A DNA stretch of 64,000 nt from Paracyclopina nana (lineage: Eukaryota > Arthropoda > Copepoda > Cyclopoida > Cyclopettidae): NCBI GenBank assembly GCA_019096065.1, contig JAGUCH010000002.1, forward strand, positions 1,066,501 to 1,130,500, in the 5' to 3' direction. Positions within the stretch are counted from its first letter, which is position 1. Each line of letters starts with the position of its first letter. This document shows, one piece after another, positions 1-12,091 of the stretch. The notes under the pieces are model-generated. The model made no database searches. It had not been told where the DNA came from and saw only the letters and a program-made list of their open reading frames with translations. A program made the translations under genes and the position numbers.

Positions 1-276
1 AATGATATCCATTGTGTCTAATATTTCCCGAATTTTTAACACAAACTTTTGATTTCAAAGTGTACAGAAATCTACGGGACAGTCTGTATATCGCCTGGCG
101 CGAGGTCAGGCATTCGAGTCCTCTTAAGTTTTTGTATTAATGAAAAAGATCCCACGCTTTCCAATGAGTCGCGCAACAACCTCTGCAAGAGTTTAGAAAA
201 GCTCCGCAAAAGTTACCACAACTTCTTACAATCTACGCTTAATCCCATTGCATAAAAACGAATAGGAAGATTACAC

Positions 277-3200
277 CGAAAACGTCACACTCCGCTTCGC
301 AGCCTCAATATCATAAAGTGAACTTACTCCAGATGTGGGTGAAATCGAGGATAAGCTATGCGGCTGCTGTGAGGGTGGGGCCTGAGGCCCCGCCCCTGAG
401 CCCGACTCATAGTGGCTCAAATGATGGTAGAACTTTTGCTGGCTCCCAGCAGCGTAATCCGGAATGGGACTGCCCAGCAAGGATTCAGAGGGGAGAGGCG
501 GAGTGGAGTATCTTGGGGAGCTGGAGGACATGCCCATATTATTGTTGTAGTAAGGGCTAAATCCCGAGTGGGTGCCTGGCCTGATGAGGTGCGAGTAATC
601 ATGCGAGGATTTGAAGTAATGCGAAGGCAAGGTCATTGGCGGAGGCGGAGAGCCCACCACTGACGAGGGGTCAATTATCAGGTCAGTGATGCTCGACGTG
701 GCAGAAGGCTGAGGCAGCCCTGAATTGCTCGTTTTGTGGGCATTTTTCGACCTCTTCAAATACTGCTCCAGGACCTTGAAAAAAAGAGAGGATTATGAAG
801 CCATCATAATGCATTTTTGATCATTACGTCTTTGCCAGCCTGGGCAGATTTGACAGATTCATCGATCGATGTGTCCGATGGGGATAAGTAAGCTTTTTGC
901 AAATCATGGCCTTCATTCTTGGACGAGGCAGCTCCTTTCATGCTGTTGGACGCTCCAGATGGATCAGATGACAACCTGAAGTTGCTCGAAGTGGAGGCAT
1001 AATTGGCAAGCATGTCATAGGTTGTCACAGGTCTGGAGCGTCGATTGTGCTCTCGTGTGGATCGTGACCAGGCATCGTTTGCCCTGTAAGCAACCTTTGA
1101 TGAGGTAGCTGACATGCCTAGAATTGATTAAAAGGAGTACAAATTGAAGGTTTAGATATTGAAAAAATCAATTACCTTCTGGAGGATACTTGGGCAGATT
1201 GGAGAGGAGCTCCGCGAGTGGAAGTCTCTCTTTCTTCATCTTCTGGGGATGCAAGATGGTTCCAGTGCCATGTTCAATTATTGGGCCTCCACGAGTGCGA
1301 GGCCATGTGCCTCCACTGCAAAAGCTGTCACGCTCCTTGCTCCGCTTCTTTTTGCCTACAACAAAAATATATTCATAATTTATTATGCTTGAAAATGATT
1401 GCAGGCTGTGCTGTGCAGTTTTCCAACCAGCGCTCAGTTTTATTGCTTCATGGATGTAAAACACTTTATATCACTTGTAGATTTCAAGTTACGTTACATC
1501 CCTCTCTAAACTTGGCGACACTTGTAAACTTATTTCAATTAGTTTTTAATATGTTATGTACTAAAAAAGCAACAAATCGAGCATTGCTAAAAGTTGCAAA
1601 AAACCTCGTTGAAATGATGCTACTCAGCTTCAGTAAAGGGTTTCTCCCACTTTACAGCCCTCGTTCAGCTGTCGTACATCCCAGCTTTGCTGTCCTCCAC
1701 TAGATGCAAATGAATATTGCTGCAAAATATAATCTCACCATTTCCACTCGATTTGGTGCCGCTGGATCCCGAATGATAGCTATTGATGACTGAATCCAGC
1801 TCCGCGATTGCCATATCCGGACCCTTGTCACTCTCAGCCATTTTCTCATTCATTTCATGCTCGAGGTTGATAATGCTCTGCTCAAGTAGAAGGCTGGCCT
1901 TTTGTTGTTCGCCATTTGACAAAGGCTCCTTGCTGGATCTCCTCTTGCCCCTGGTGACATGGTCAAACTTTTCCTTGACAGTGTCAATCAGCTTCTTGGA
2001 CGAGTCCTTCGAACTTGAGCCAGCTCCGGAAGAGCCATTGGCCTTCATCGTTGAGGAGTTGACCGAATAGACCTTTTCGCTTGAGGAGCTGCTCAAGCCC
2101 CGCTCCTTGCTGGAATTGATGAACTTTTTGATCATCTCCTGTGAGCCTCGAATTGTATCCTTGATGGGCGAAGTGGTGGCAGACAAGGATTTCTTCCCTC
2201 CATTTGGCTGATGATGATGATCTGTGGCCATTGATGCTGTCACATCCACAGTGGAAGAGGCAGCCTCATGTTGGCCCATTTGCATATTGTGCCCACTTGA
2301 GCTCGTGCTCAAGGCTTGGCCCATGATGTTGTTCACAGATTTGGCCAGAGTAACGCTCAAAATCGAGCTGGTGGGCGAGTCGAGGAGCTTGAGGGCATCT
2401 CCAATGCTTTCCAAATGATCCAGATCCTGATCATTGATCTGGAATGCAGAATGATCATAGTAATGGGGGAAAAATGTAGATCTCAACTGACTCACTCCAA
2501 TGATTCTGTCTCCAATGGCAATGCTGCCTTCTTTGGCAGCTGCTGATCCAGGCTGGATTTTGGCCACATAGGCACCCAACTCCAGGGTCAATCCGTGATC
2601 GCCACCATTGAGGTGCAGAATGGCAGTGTACCGTTTTCCAGGCCTAATTAAGCATACAATTACATAACATGCACATATCTGGGGTCTTTTAAGCTCACAA
2701 CCTTCTCCTTTTGATGAGGAGGTTAACAGTGGAAGTGGCACTTTTCAAGGTATGCATCAAGGTTCTCCGGTCAATGTCTCGACAATCAATGTTGTTGATC
2801 CGCAAGATGCAATCGTTGACCCTAAGAAGAAAACAAATGTATATTTTCACCAAGTGAATGCAGGAAAATCAAGGATGTCCAACAGCTGAGAGAGGTGTGT
2901 AAAGTGCAATAACCCTCGTAAAGTACGCTTAGCAGTAACGATTCTTAAAATCCCCTTTTTTTCACGCTCTAATTTACAAAAAATAGCATGATATTGCACT
3001 TTTGAAAGTAATTATCTAGCGCATATTTATGCTTTTTAACGGGACGTAACGCAACTTTATGTCACCGCAAGTGATATAAAGTTTGTTACGCATCTGAGTA
3101 AACCAAACTGATCATTGGCCGAAAAACTGCATCATGCACGAGCAAATCACTTTCCAGCATCAACGAGCCTTACTTGAGTTTTCCGTCGAGAAAGCTTCCT

Positions 3201-6200
3201 TTGGCAATCGAAGACACATAAATGGGCTTGTCATTGGGGCAATGGAGGTCGTCTCGGCCTCCGGCGAGGTCAAGCATCAAGTCCTCCGTGGACCCCAAGC
3301 CATTCATGTCAATATCCAGGGCCTCGGTGTTCCACTCTTGCAAATCGGAATCGATGGCCGAGTCGTGACTGTGGCTGTGACCTCCAGGTGACCTCTGGAG
3401 AGACTTGAGCCTCAGGTTCTTCTCAACGACCTCGAGGCGCTCGCGTAACTCTTTGTTTTCCTTTTGGGTTTCGTTCCTCTCCTTTTTGATGTCATCAGAA
3501 TCCCTAAGAGCTTCAGCTAGCTCGGACACAGCCCTACAATTTACATTATTTTTCAATGGAATTTTTTAAATAAAAATTGCTTTTGTACCTGTCCCGCTCC
3601 CTTCGGAGTTTATCACATAAGGTCCGGATTGATTCCCGTTCAAGGACGACCTTGTCTCGCTCGGAAAAGGCCCAATCTCGCCGGCCTTTGGCCACGTCGG
3701 CCTCCATGGTGGCTTCTTTAAATTGTAAGATAGAGGTTAGCAAAAAGTTGCCTCAAAAATCCGCCAGAGGGCGCCACTCCTACTTAAAGATTGTGGCGCC
3801 ATCTAGATTAAAAATTACTTTTAATTGGGAAAAAAAGGCTTAATGTTACTCTTAACAAAGCTTGAAGTTTACTCAATTTAATTTTTGAAAAAGTTTAAAA
3901 ATTAGGCCAGGCTTAAAATCAAGAAAAACCAATTTAATTTATAGGCTAAATTAAGAGAATGTGCTTACGCGTAGGGTAAATCGTTCTCATGACTGCATGG
4001 ACAATAAATCAGAAAATAGGCATATTTAAGGTAAGCTAATTACATAATAGAGCATTTTTTCATTTAAAGAATAGATTTTTTACCTTGAAGCTCTCCAGTG
4101 AGCTTTTCACCCAACTTGCGCAGCTTTTCAATTTCAGCATTGGCCTGGTCCAAATTGTCCAAACGGTCTTTTTTACTCGTTAAACTCAGGCTGGTATCGA
4201 TTGTTTCCGTCGATGCAAAGTCCCTAAAAGCAAAATAAAAAAGTGTATAATATGGTTTTTTAAAGTTATTCTTACAAAGCCACAAAATTGGCTACAGAAA
4301 TTGTTTAAAATTGGCTCAGCTGATGCGCGAAAAAATGTGGAGATTATCCACTGTGCATAGTGTACTCAGAGTAAGAAAAAAGTTGGAGGCCATTTTTCTG
4401 ATGAACATCATGTACAAGAGCGGTAACAAATGGCTCCTATGGATATAGTATACAATGGCCCTACTTTTGGTGGCCTAGCTCAAAACTTTGCCTCCTACAA
4501 TTATGGTCTTTGTTATTTTTTGAGCGGAGCGAGCTAACCACCGAAGGCGGCAAAGCATTTTTAGTAAAATATACTATTTTTAACCAAAAATGCAGTTTAG
4601 TTTGAAGAAACTCTAAAAAAGGTTGAATAACCTAGCAGAAAAAGTCTAAGGGCCTGTTCACCTTATAAAGTCAGTTATTGGCAATATAGGAAACAGTAAA
4701 CAGACCCCATATCTAGCCTAGCGACTAATTTTGTAAGTTTTTGGACGTCTTTCTGCTGCCTAAGTTGGGACGTACGCCAGCATTAAGCTAATTTTTCTCA
4801 TGATTATATTTGGCAAGGTAGGATTTTAGCATGCTCTACTTCTTTTGAGGCATTGGATGGATACACTTTATTATGATTTGACCATATTTTGAGCCTTACA
4901 TTGTCTGAAATTCCAATGTTTAGTGAAATTTAAGGCTGGCTTTAAGGCTGGCTTTCAGGTAAGCCAAAGCACTATTTAAAAGTGCTTCCGGAATTGATTT
5001 GCTCAATAAAAGTGACAGTATTGTTTGATGAATTTGGCTACTTTTGGCCTGATATTAAAGTACATGTCTTGTAACACCAAAAAGGCACGGGTCAACTACG
5101 CTCGCGCGTCCTGACGTCACTACAGCTGAACTGACGTCCGAAACCATCGGTTCCCCTTTCCTATTACGGCCTAAATAGCAAATAATTGGCTAATTTACGG
5201 ATTTTTCTATTTTTTAAGGCACAATCGGCCTTAATAGGGAATTCTTGATAAGGCCATTTATTTTTTTTTACCTTTTTTAGTTCTTGGATTGCGTTTTAAT
5301 TTATGCAATAAAATGCTCATAATAAGCAGGTGAACAGGCCCTAAATCTCAGTTATTTTTTAATTACCAACTTTTTTCCTACGTGTTTCATAATCTTTTCT
5401 GCGTATCAAAAAGCCACAAAACGCTCGTGAAAAAATAGATTTTTCCAGCGTACAACGCTCCGCTCAAATCATCCGCGTCAGCACTCCTCGCCTTGGACGC
5501 CTAACTAGGGTAATCACATAATTATATTTACCTGTCCTTTTTGCTCTTGTCCGAGTCTCCGAATCGGTGCTTATTGATATTCTTGTAATGGTCATGATCC
5601 GAGCTGGCTTTTCCTCCTCCGATTTTCTCCCTGCAAACATAAAGTGTTTGAGTGCACGTGCACTTGAAAAATAGGTATTTCACCTTAGATCATGAGACTC
5701 TCGCATCGCTCTGTCGCGTTCATGCATACTCTGCTCCAATTCTCTCTTGAGCATTTCAATTTTGCAATTCAGTTTCCGTTTCTAATTTGGAAAAAAATTT
5801 CTTTTTTAATTTCTTTTTTTCTATTTAAGAATGGTTTACCTCCTCTTCAAAATGTTTGCTTCGGTTGTCATGGCTGATTAGTTTCTTGTTTTTGTCTTTG
5901 ATGTCCTCTTGAAGCTTTTCAATTTCTTTGTGGACAGAATCTCTTTCACTCATGATCAGCGAATATTCCTTTGTGGAAAAAGAGGTATTTTTGAAATAAT
6001 TTCAACAAATAAAGCTTTGCAACTTGATTTTTTCATGCTGGTTTAATTTTATATATTTTAGTACCTGCATGGCCGCATTTCGCTCCTCAGTGAGCCTTTT
6101 GAGGTCTTTGCTGGCCTTGATTCGAACCGTCATTGCCTGGTTAATCTCTTTGATGGCGTCGTCGTGTTGTCGTTTCACCTAAACAATTTTTCAACATAAA

Positions 6201-9200
6201 AAACCAACAACAGAAAGCAGCATGCTCCATTTTTTAAAAAAGAAAACTTTTTCTGGGGGAAAATTCGCTTTTCTTCAAGAATTGAATGTTTTATTTGAAA
6301 AAAACGCATTTTTTTAGCGGTGTGTGTGCACACAGTGGATTCTCCAAAAGTCCATTTACGAAATTATGGGAAAAAAGAGTCCACTGTGTATGTAGCAGGT
6401 ATGTATGCTGCCAAAAAATGCATACATTTTATGTATTGTATACATATACAGAATGTCCCACCGAATTTCAGAGTAAATAATCTGCTCAACCGAGCGAATA
6501 TTTCTAGGGCAAATTATAAAAGTTATTTACTCTTGAAAAGTGGGACTGTCTGTATTCGGTGTGTGATAAATGTATTCTACATTTTAAACTATTAGTCCAG
6601 AGTTTGCTCATCCATCTCGGTTTCACATTGTGACATTTGTGCCATAATTTATGACCAGACAATCTTTCTTTCTAAATGCAAAATGCTCAAGTATCATGTT
6701 TACCTTAGCCAAAGCTTCTTTGTATTCGTTGCGTTCTCGCAGAGTTTGATCCCACTGGCGAATGGCTGAAAAAGATACACAAAATTAGAGCTAAAAATGG
6801 ACCCATTTTTGCTCTGTCTTCAAATAGTCCCATGGGACTGCAACACATTTTACAGCTAGGCCTGCTTTGGTGCAAGCAAAAAGAGCCCAATTTCAGACAA
6901 CTGCCAACAATAGCAAAATACAGTCAAATGTATCCAAAAATACTGCTATGAAAAGTATCCAATAAAATCAATGTGTGTGTGTCACCTTGTGTGCATTGCT
7001 GCTTGAACTGATTCCTCTCATTGAGCACTTCACTATAGAGTTTCTTGTATCTTCCAATTTCCTCCTGGAAAAAAGGGCCATTTTTTGGAATTAGAATGGT
7101 AATTAAAAGAGGTATGAAAAATCCACCTCAGCAGAAGTTGTAGTCATGCTGAGCACATAAATCACATTTTCTAGCAAATTCCCAGCTCAAAAGTCCAACT
7201 TGAACACAAGTGTGCTTTCACTTTCAACCACAACCAGAGACTGACTGAGCTACACATACTATAGAGACTAAAGAGCAATTTTGCTCTCACAAGGCTCTCG
7301 GTTGCGAGGCTGTTTTGGCCACTGTGCCCACCAAGCAGCAGCAGAAGCTCTGAAGAACAGCTGAAGGCGAAGAAGAACATTCATTTCTGTGCAGGCCTTC
7401 ACAGTAGGGCCCAAAAACTGCTTGCTCCCCATAAAAGCCATAAATAATCCCATTTTGCTTATTAATTCCATGGATGAGCAAGTTGGCAGGAAAATGGGAA
7501 TTTGGGGCCCAAAAGCCTCAGTGTGATGCTAAAACGAGGGCTGAGGCTGCTATAGCTGCTTTTACTCCTGTGCCTACAACTAGGCACTCCCTTTTGAGAA
7601 CCCACATACTACACATTTATGCTGCTAGAACATGAGCAGCAAGCCTTTTTGCTTTCTTATTAGTGTATCAAGTTGGATTGCATGAGATCATAAAACAAGC
7701 AGACTAAGTGGAAACAATCAGCCTTCTTCCTCCTCCATAAAGGGAGCAATTAGCACCATATAGAATGGCAAGTTTCTCATGACACCAAAAAGTCAGCTTT
7801 CTCTTCCTATTTTTGCCATTAAACTTATGTAGTAGATGTGTGCTCCTATATGGGCCCACACTGTAGTTACCAGGAAACTGAAGAGCCTCCTCCATGGAAT
7901 TTTTTTGAAAGCATCTCTGCTGACTCATATCCCCACCCAAAAAGTGGAAGAAAGACCACATTTTATCCTTGGAAAACAAGCCATTGTGCCTTTTTCTGGC
8001 CTTTTATGTCTACTACGTACACGAGTGATTTATTTCTCCCGTAGTAGAAGAAGGGAGTGTGTCTCCAGAGGAGCCTTAATAAACTGCAGAACGTATTACT
8101 ACAGTATCTTGATACTTTTCCGAATATGCTGGAAAGTGACTTTTGCAAGTGCCGAGCAGCTTTCCAACCGCTACTCAGCCTGATTGTGCAGAGGATGTAA
8201 AGCACTGTGTATCCTTGAGGGATATAAAGTTGCATTACGTCCCTTTCAAAACATCGCTACACTTGAAAATACACTTCCAGCAAATTGAAGGGTAAACCTT
8301 AAACGTAATTAAGGCAGCAAAATATTTTACTTTCTTAAGGCAAAATATGAATAGCGGCTTTTAAAATCCTAAGCGTACTTCATTAGGGTTTTCGCAACTT
8401 TACACTCCTCTCTCAGCTGTGTCACATCCCTGCTTTACTGTCCCTCACTAAATGCAAACATATATTAGTTCACCTGAGTGTGTTCGAGCTTCGAGACGGC
8501 AGCAGAGTGCGAGGCCACGAGGTCGTCATATCTCTTTCTCAATAGGGAAAAGTCATCTTTGACATTCTCGTAATTCTGTAGTAATTGGCTGTACATGAGG
8601 CTCAATGATTCTCCCCCTTCAGCATTGAGCACTTCTTGCTGTTGCCTCCTCAAATCAGCCATTTCTTTCCTCTCCTCATCGACAAACATCCTCAAGGAAT
8701 TGACCTCTTGCTCCAGCCTCTGTTTCTCAATCACAATCTCATTATACCTTAATAAAAATGTATTTGAAAAAGTATTTTAATAATTTATATTTCAGTTAGA
8801 TACCTTGATCTCATGGACTCGGCTTCAGCATGGTAATATTCAGCATCTTTCATAGTTTGGTCACACTTCTTCAAAGCATCTCCATGTTGCCTAAATTAAG
8901 ACCAAATTCATATTAAATTTGTAATCAGGCAGAGACAATGTTGAAAAGGTACTTTTTGATGATTTGCAGCTCGTGCAAAAGTCTCTCACTGGAAATGTCT
9001 CCAGGATGACGAATTGGCAACCCTTGCTGTTGGTGTGAGGGTGAAGAAGCATTGGACATGGATAATGTGGACAAAATTAAGGACTTGTCACCAGCACTGG
9101 CAATGCTGTGACTCCTTGACAAAGTTGAGCTGTGGCCTGGAAAAAAAGCCAAAAATTCAGAACATATTTATGGGTAAACATGACACACAAAACTGGCTGC

Positions 9201-10285
9201 TAATGCCATTTTGCCATAAGAAACCAAACTCTGTTAAAATGTATATATAATGTTAATTCCAAAATACAATTTTTTTATGACAAGAAAACTATATGTCTGG
9301 ACCTTTCTGCTTGGACTTTCCATCTGAAAAGGCTCGTTTCACTCCTTTGCGACTTGGCAGGCCTAGTTTGAAAGGTTTTTTGTAGTTGTAGAAAAAAATT
9401 CATCAAATGGATGTGTCATGTTTTTCCCCCCATTTCAGCTACTGAAGCTGAATGCATCATATGCTGTAGTACATATATGCTCAGTGACGACATTGCTTTT
9501 GCAGAAAAATGAGCAGAGTGCATCTTTTAGCAAACTTTGAGGGGGAAAATGCACACATGCACACACAATTTTGCCATTTTGTCACAAAGCTTTTTATTTG
9601 CTCTAAAATGATAAATTTTAACTTAGGGTTCAAAATTCAGCTCTGAAATTAGCCTAGTGTTTAGAAAAGGAATCAAGACTTTACGTAGTTCAAAGAAAAA
9701 TTCAACTTTTCTTTAAAAAAATACCTGGCTGCTTTGATGTGGAGGCTCCAGAGGCTGTGTCTGAGGCTGTTCTATGATGATGATGTCCACCAGTGACAAA
9801 CTCCATCATTTGGGCAGCTTGAGCAGCCCCTATAAAAAAATTAAATCAAGATTCTTGTAAAAAAAAATTAAATCATACCTGTCAAGGACAAGTGCTTGAA
9901 AGCTCCATCCCTCTCCATGGAGATTTTCTTAATGTCTTTTTTGAGCATGTCTCTCTCATGAGTCACCAACTGAGAACAAAAAAAAACTTTATTAAAAATC
10001 CTACAAAAATTGTTGATTTCACCTTCAATTGGGCTTTCAAAAGGGACATGTTGTTCAGCTGAAAGTCCAAATCATCTTCAACAGTCCTTGGTGAGCTCCC
10101 ATTGTTGTTGTTTCCTTGCCCGGAATCTTGGGTAGAAATTCATAGTAAAATAATACTAAGAGTGAAAATGAATTACCTATGGTCAAGTAAGGGCTATCCT
10201 GGGGCCCAGGTTGGGCCCTGGAAGGGCTCAGGGCCTGTGGGGGTCTCCCCAAATCCCCTGCACCTCGGGGCATGTTGTCCACCAT
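277..10285 (-). CDS. Dlg5: Discs-large homolog 5 (5' part of gene, continues past left edge)
   Basis: Membrane-associated guanylate kinase scaffold; in other animals DLG5 acts at cell junctions and in polarity. Twenty-three exons: 10177-10285, 10023-10126, 9879-9969, 9725-9829, 9303-9362, 8953-9136, 8804-8890, 8474-8747, 6986-7064, 6704-6765, 6065-6178, 5840-5968, 5684-5781, 5532-5630, 4084-4223, 3589-3715, 3174-3533, 2699-2821, 2496-2643, 1739-2438, 1176-1355, 828-1117, 277-774. They give 1387 codons in one frame. A long coiled coil spans about residues 190-660. It contains EADVAKGRRDWAFSERDK and RTLCDKLRRERDRAVSELAE, which closely match vertebrate DLG5, and then SHDSAIDSD. PDZ1 lies at about 695-782 (VNDCILRINNID) and PDZ2 at about 782-870 (GSAAAKEGSIAIGDRIIG). 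A Ser-rich linker follows. PDZ3, PDZ4, SH3 and guanylate kinase must lie left of position 1. The start ATG at 10285 gives a Pro-rich N-terminus without the CARD-like region of vertebrate DLG5. Introns carry many repeats. Confidence 0.93.
1395..1705. repeat. Dlg5 intron repeat, copy A
   Basis: About 300 bp shared in the same orientation with 8150-8462 (GATGTAAAACACT; TTACGTTACATCCCTC; CAGCTTTGCTGTCCTCCACT versus CTGCTTTACTGTCCCTCACT). Confidence 0.75.
2880..3110. repeat. Dlg5 intron repeat, copy B (inverted)
   Basis: Contains AACAGCTGAGAGAGGTGTGT, GGGACGTAACGCAACTTTAT and AGTGATATAAAG. These match copies A and C on the opposite strand. Confidence 0.7.
3766..3804. promoter_or_regulatory. Two adjacent CTCF-like core words in a Dlg5 intron
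   Basis: CCGCCAGAGGGCGCCAC at 3761-3777 fits the CTCF core closely, and an opposed AGATGGCGCC core lies 20 bp away at 3795-3804. Motif match only. Confidence 0.4.
4649..5342. mobile_element. GGGCCTGTTCACC-end DNA element, 694 bp
   Basis: Ends AGGGCCTGTTCACCTTATAA and GCAGGTGAACAGGCCCT are inverted. Inside lie GTCAGTTATTGGCAATAT and GCACAATCGGCCTTAATAGG, shared with the 15.7-, 45.8- and 46.5-kb copies. No transposase was seen, so it is non-autonomous. In a Dlg5 intron. Confidence 0.82.
6447..6554. mobile_element. Tc1/mariner-like MITE, TACAGATTGTCCC family (short copy)
   Basis: Ends TACAGAATGTCCCA and TGGGACTGTCTGTA, with AGAGTAAATAA / TTATTTACTCT also inverted. 108 bp, in a Dlg5 intron. Confidence 0.75.
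8150..8462. repeat. Dlg5 intron repeat, copy C
   Basis: Collinear with copy A; both end in about 30 bp of CTCAGCTGTGTCACATCCCT-like sequence just before an exon. The family may be a small non-autonomous element; no clear ends were found. Confidence 0.75.
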
Positions 10286-10950
10286 AGTTCTGATTTCTTG
10301 ACCACAAATCTAGGTCCTCTTGACCATCATCATGAAGTTGACAACAGGAGGGAAGCAAAGACCAGACAGGTCAAGTAGAAATCAGTCAAAAACCGCCTGC
10401 GTTCAGCTCGGCGCCATCTTCAGGTAGCGACAGTAACGCTGTTGCTCACACTTGGGAGGAGCGGCCAAAAGCGCTACCAGATAGCTCCACATAATTCCCA
10501 CCAACTTTTTCCAAGTAAGAGCCAACTCAACTTTTTTACCAGTGTGTTTTGACGAATTTTTTTTATTTGTTCTTTAATGCAAATTTACCTGAAAAAATAA
10601 TGCGTCAAAGTCAAGGCCGAATTGGGCTGTGAAAAAGGCCAGATTTTAATCAATAATGCCAAGTGGAATTGCTTCGCGAAAAGTCCTGCTGATTGGAAAA
10701 CGCCCGTTTCTGGCCGCACTGAGTCTGTTGCACCTATGCAGCGCTGCTGCAAACTGAGACGTCAAAACAAGTGAAAGCTGAAAGCCATGATTTTGAAATT
10801 ACGGTTGAGTACTTTTTGTTTTTGTTTGCTTCGCAAAAAACATAGATGGCGCTGTTTTCATTTTTTGAACAGCAGAATTTTTTAAAATAAAGCTTGAAAT
10901 GTATGAAATCATAACTTAGATGAGGAAACTGATAAGGAAGCAATGTAAAT
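10286..10950. promoter_or_regulatory. Divergent intergenic/promoter region between Dlg5 and Pex2
   Basis: These 665 bp separate two divergently transcribed genes and must hold both promoters and 5' UTRs. Two copies of the word AGATGGCGC occur here (10411-10419 on the minus strand, 10844-10852 on the plus strand); they fit the CTCF core consensus. No convincing TATA box or extra gene was seen. Confidence 0.5.
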
Positions 10951-12091
10951 ATGGCAGAATTCATTGGAAGAGTGGATCAATTGGATTCAATTGAACTTGA
11001 TGACGAGCTAAGCCATCATTTCATCACTCAGCTAAAAAAGGTGCTTTTTCAATTAAGCTTATAAGACTTACTTTCTAAAGTTTGCACATTTAGTTATTGG
11101 AACTTTTACCTTATTCTGTGAGTGTCAAAATCGGAGCAGAATTAGAGGCTGCCCTGGAATTTGTTCTTTATTATTGGACATTGGGTCAAATTCAGGGCAG
11201 TGTGGGCCAAAATCTGCTCGGCCTTGAACTAAAGGTACAAAACTGAAAATAATAAAATTATTTATTTTAAAAAATTTCATTTCTTAATGTGAATAGGACA
11301 ATGTATCCAAGATCAAAGTGATTTCATTCATTCTGGCCAACATCATTCCAAAATATTTAGCCAGCAAGGCCACAACTTTGCCAAACTGGAGGTATATTGT
11401 ACAATAAAGTTAGCCCTTTTTTGCACCGACTCTGTGGCCATTTTTTTGCTATTTCACAGTGTCTTTCATCACCTTGACAAACTTCAACTGGTTGTGACAG
11501 GACTGAAAATTGCCAACTTTGCCATCTTCCTCAAAGTAAGTCAACTCTTTCAACTACCAATTTCAAATATTTAAAAAAATCCTCTTTAATAAAAAAGGAG
11601 GGGAAATATCCGACGTTGCTTCGCAGGATTTTCGGATTAGGCCTCAAAAGGGTTGGCCACTATGAAGGCCGCAATGTCAGCTACTATTACATGCACAAGT
11701 AAGCCATTATTCTCTCAGTATTATACAGCATTTATTATTACAGTATCATAGGAATATGTGTACAAAAATAGTAATAACTACGTTTTTCAGGGAGCTTTTG
11801 TGGCAGTCTACTATGGAACTGCTTCTCTTTGTCATTCCCTGGATCAACTTTCATAGGCTCAAGGGCTTCTTCAGTAAGGCGGGAAAAGTGGAGGCGATAA
11901 AATCAGCAAAAGATGCGAAGACACAAAAGAACATATGTACATTTTGCCATCAGGACGTGATCGTGGCTTCAAGAGGGGTGTGCGCGCACATTTTCTGCTA
12001 TTTCTGCCTCGCTTCAAACGTTGAAGCGGACGCTTCATTTGCGTGCCCTCAATGCGGCGTTCATCTGGATTCGGTTAGCAGCATTTCTTAG
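10951..12091 (+). CDS. Pex2: Peroxin-2, RING-type E3 ligase of the peroxisome membrane
   Basis: Exons 10951-11040, 11094-11234, 11297-11391, 11460-11535, 11598-11698 and 11791-12091 give 267 residues, close to insect PEX2. The N-terminal part is the hydrophobic peroxin domain (for example LPYSVSVKIGAELEAALEF and LFVIPWINFHRLKGFF). The C-terminus is a C3HC4 RING: C217, C220, C232, H234, C237, C240, C253, C256, with motifs CTFC, CAH, CYFC and CPQC. By family knowledge PEX2 works with PEX10 and PEX12 to ubiquitinate the import receptor PEX5 so it can be recycled. The start is the first ATG in frame after the divergent promoter region. The stop codon lies inside the last codons of the opposite-strand carbonic anhydrase gene. 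Confidence 0.93.
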
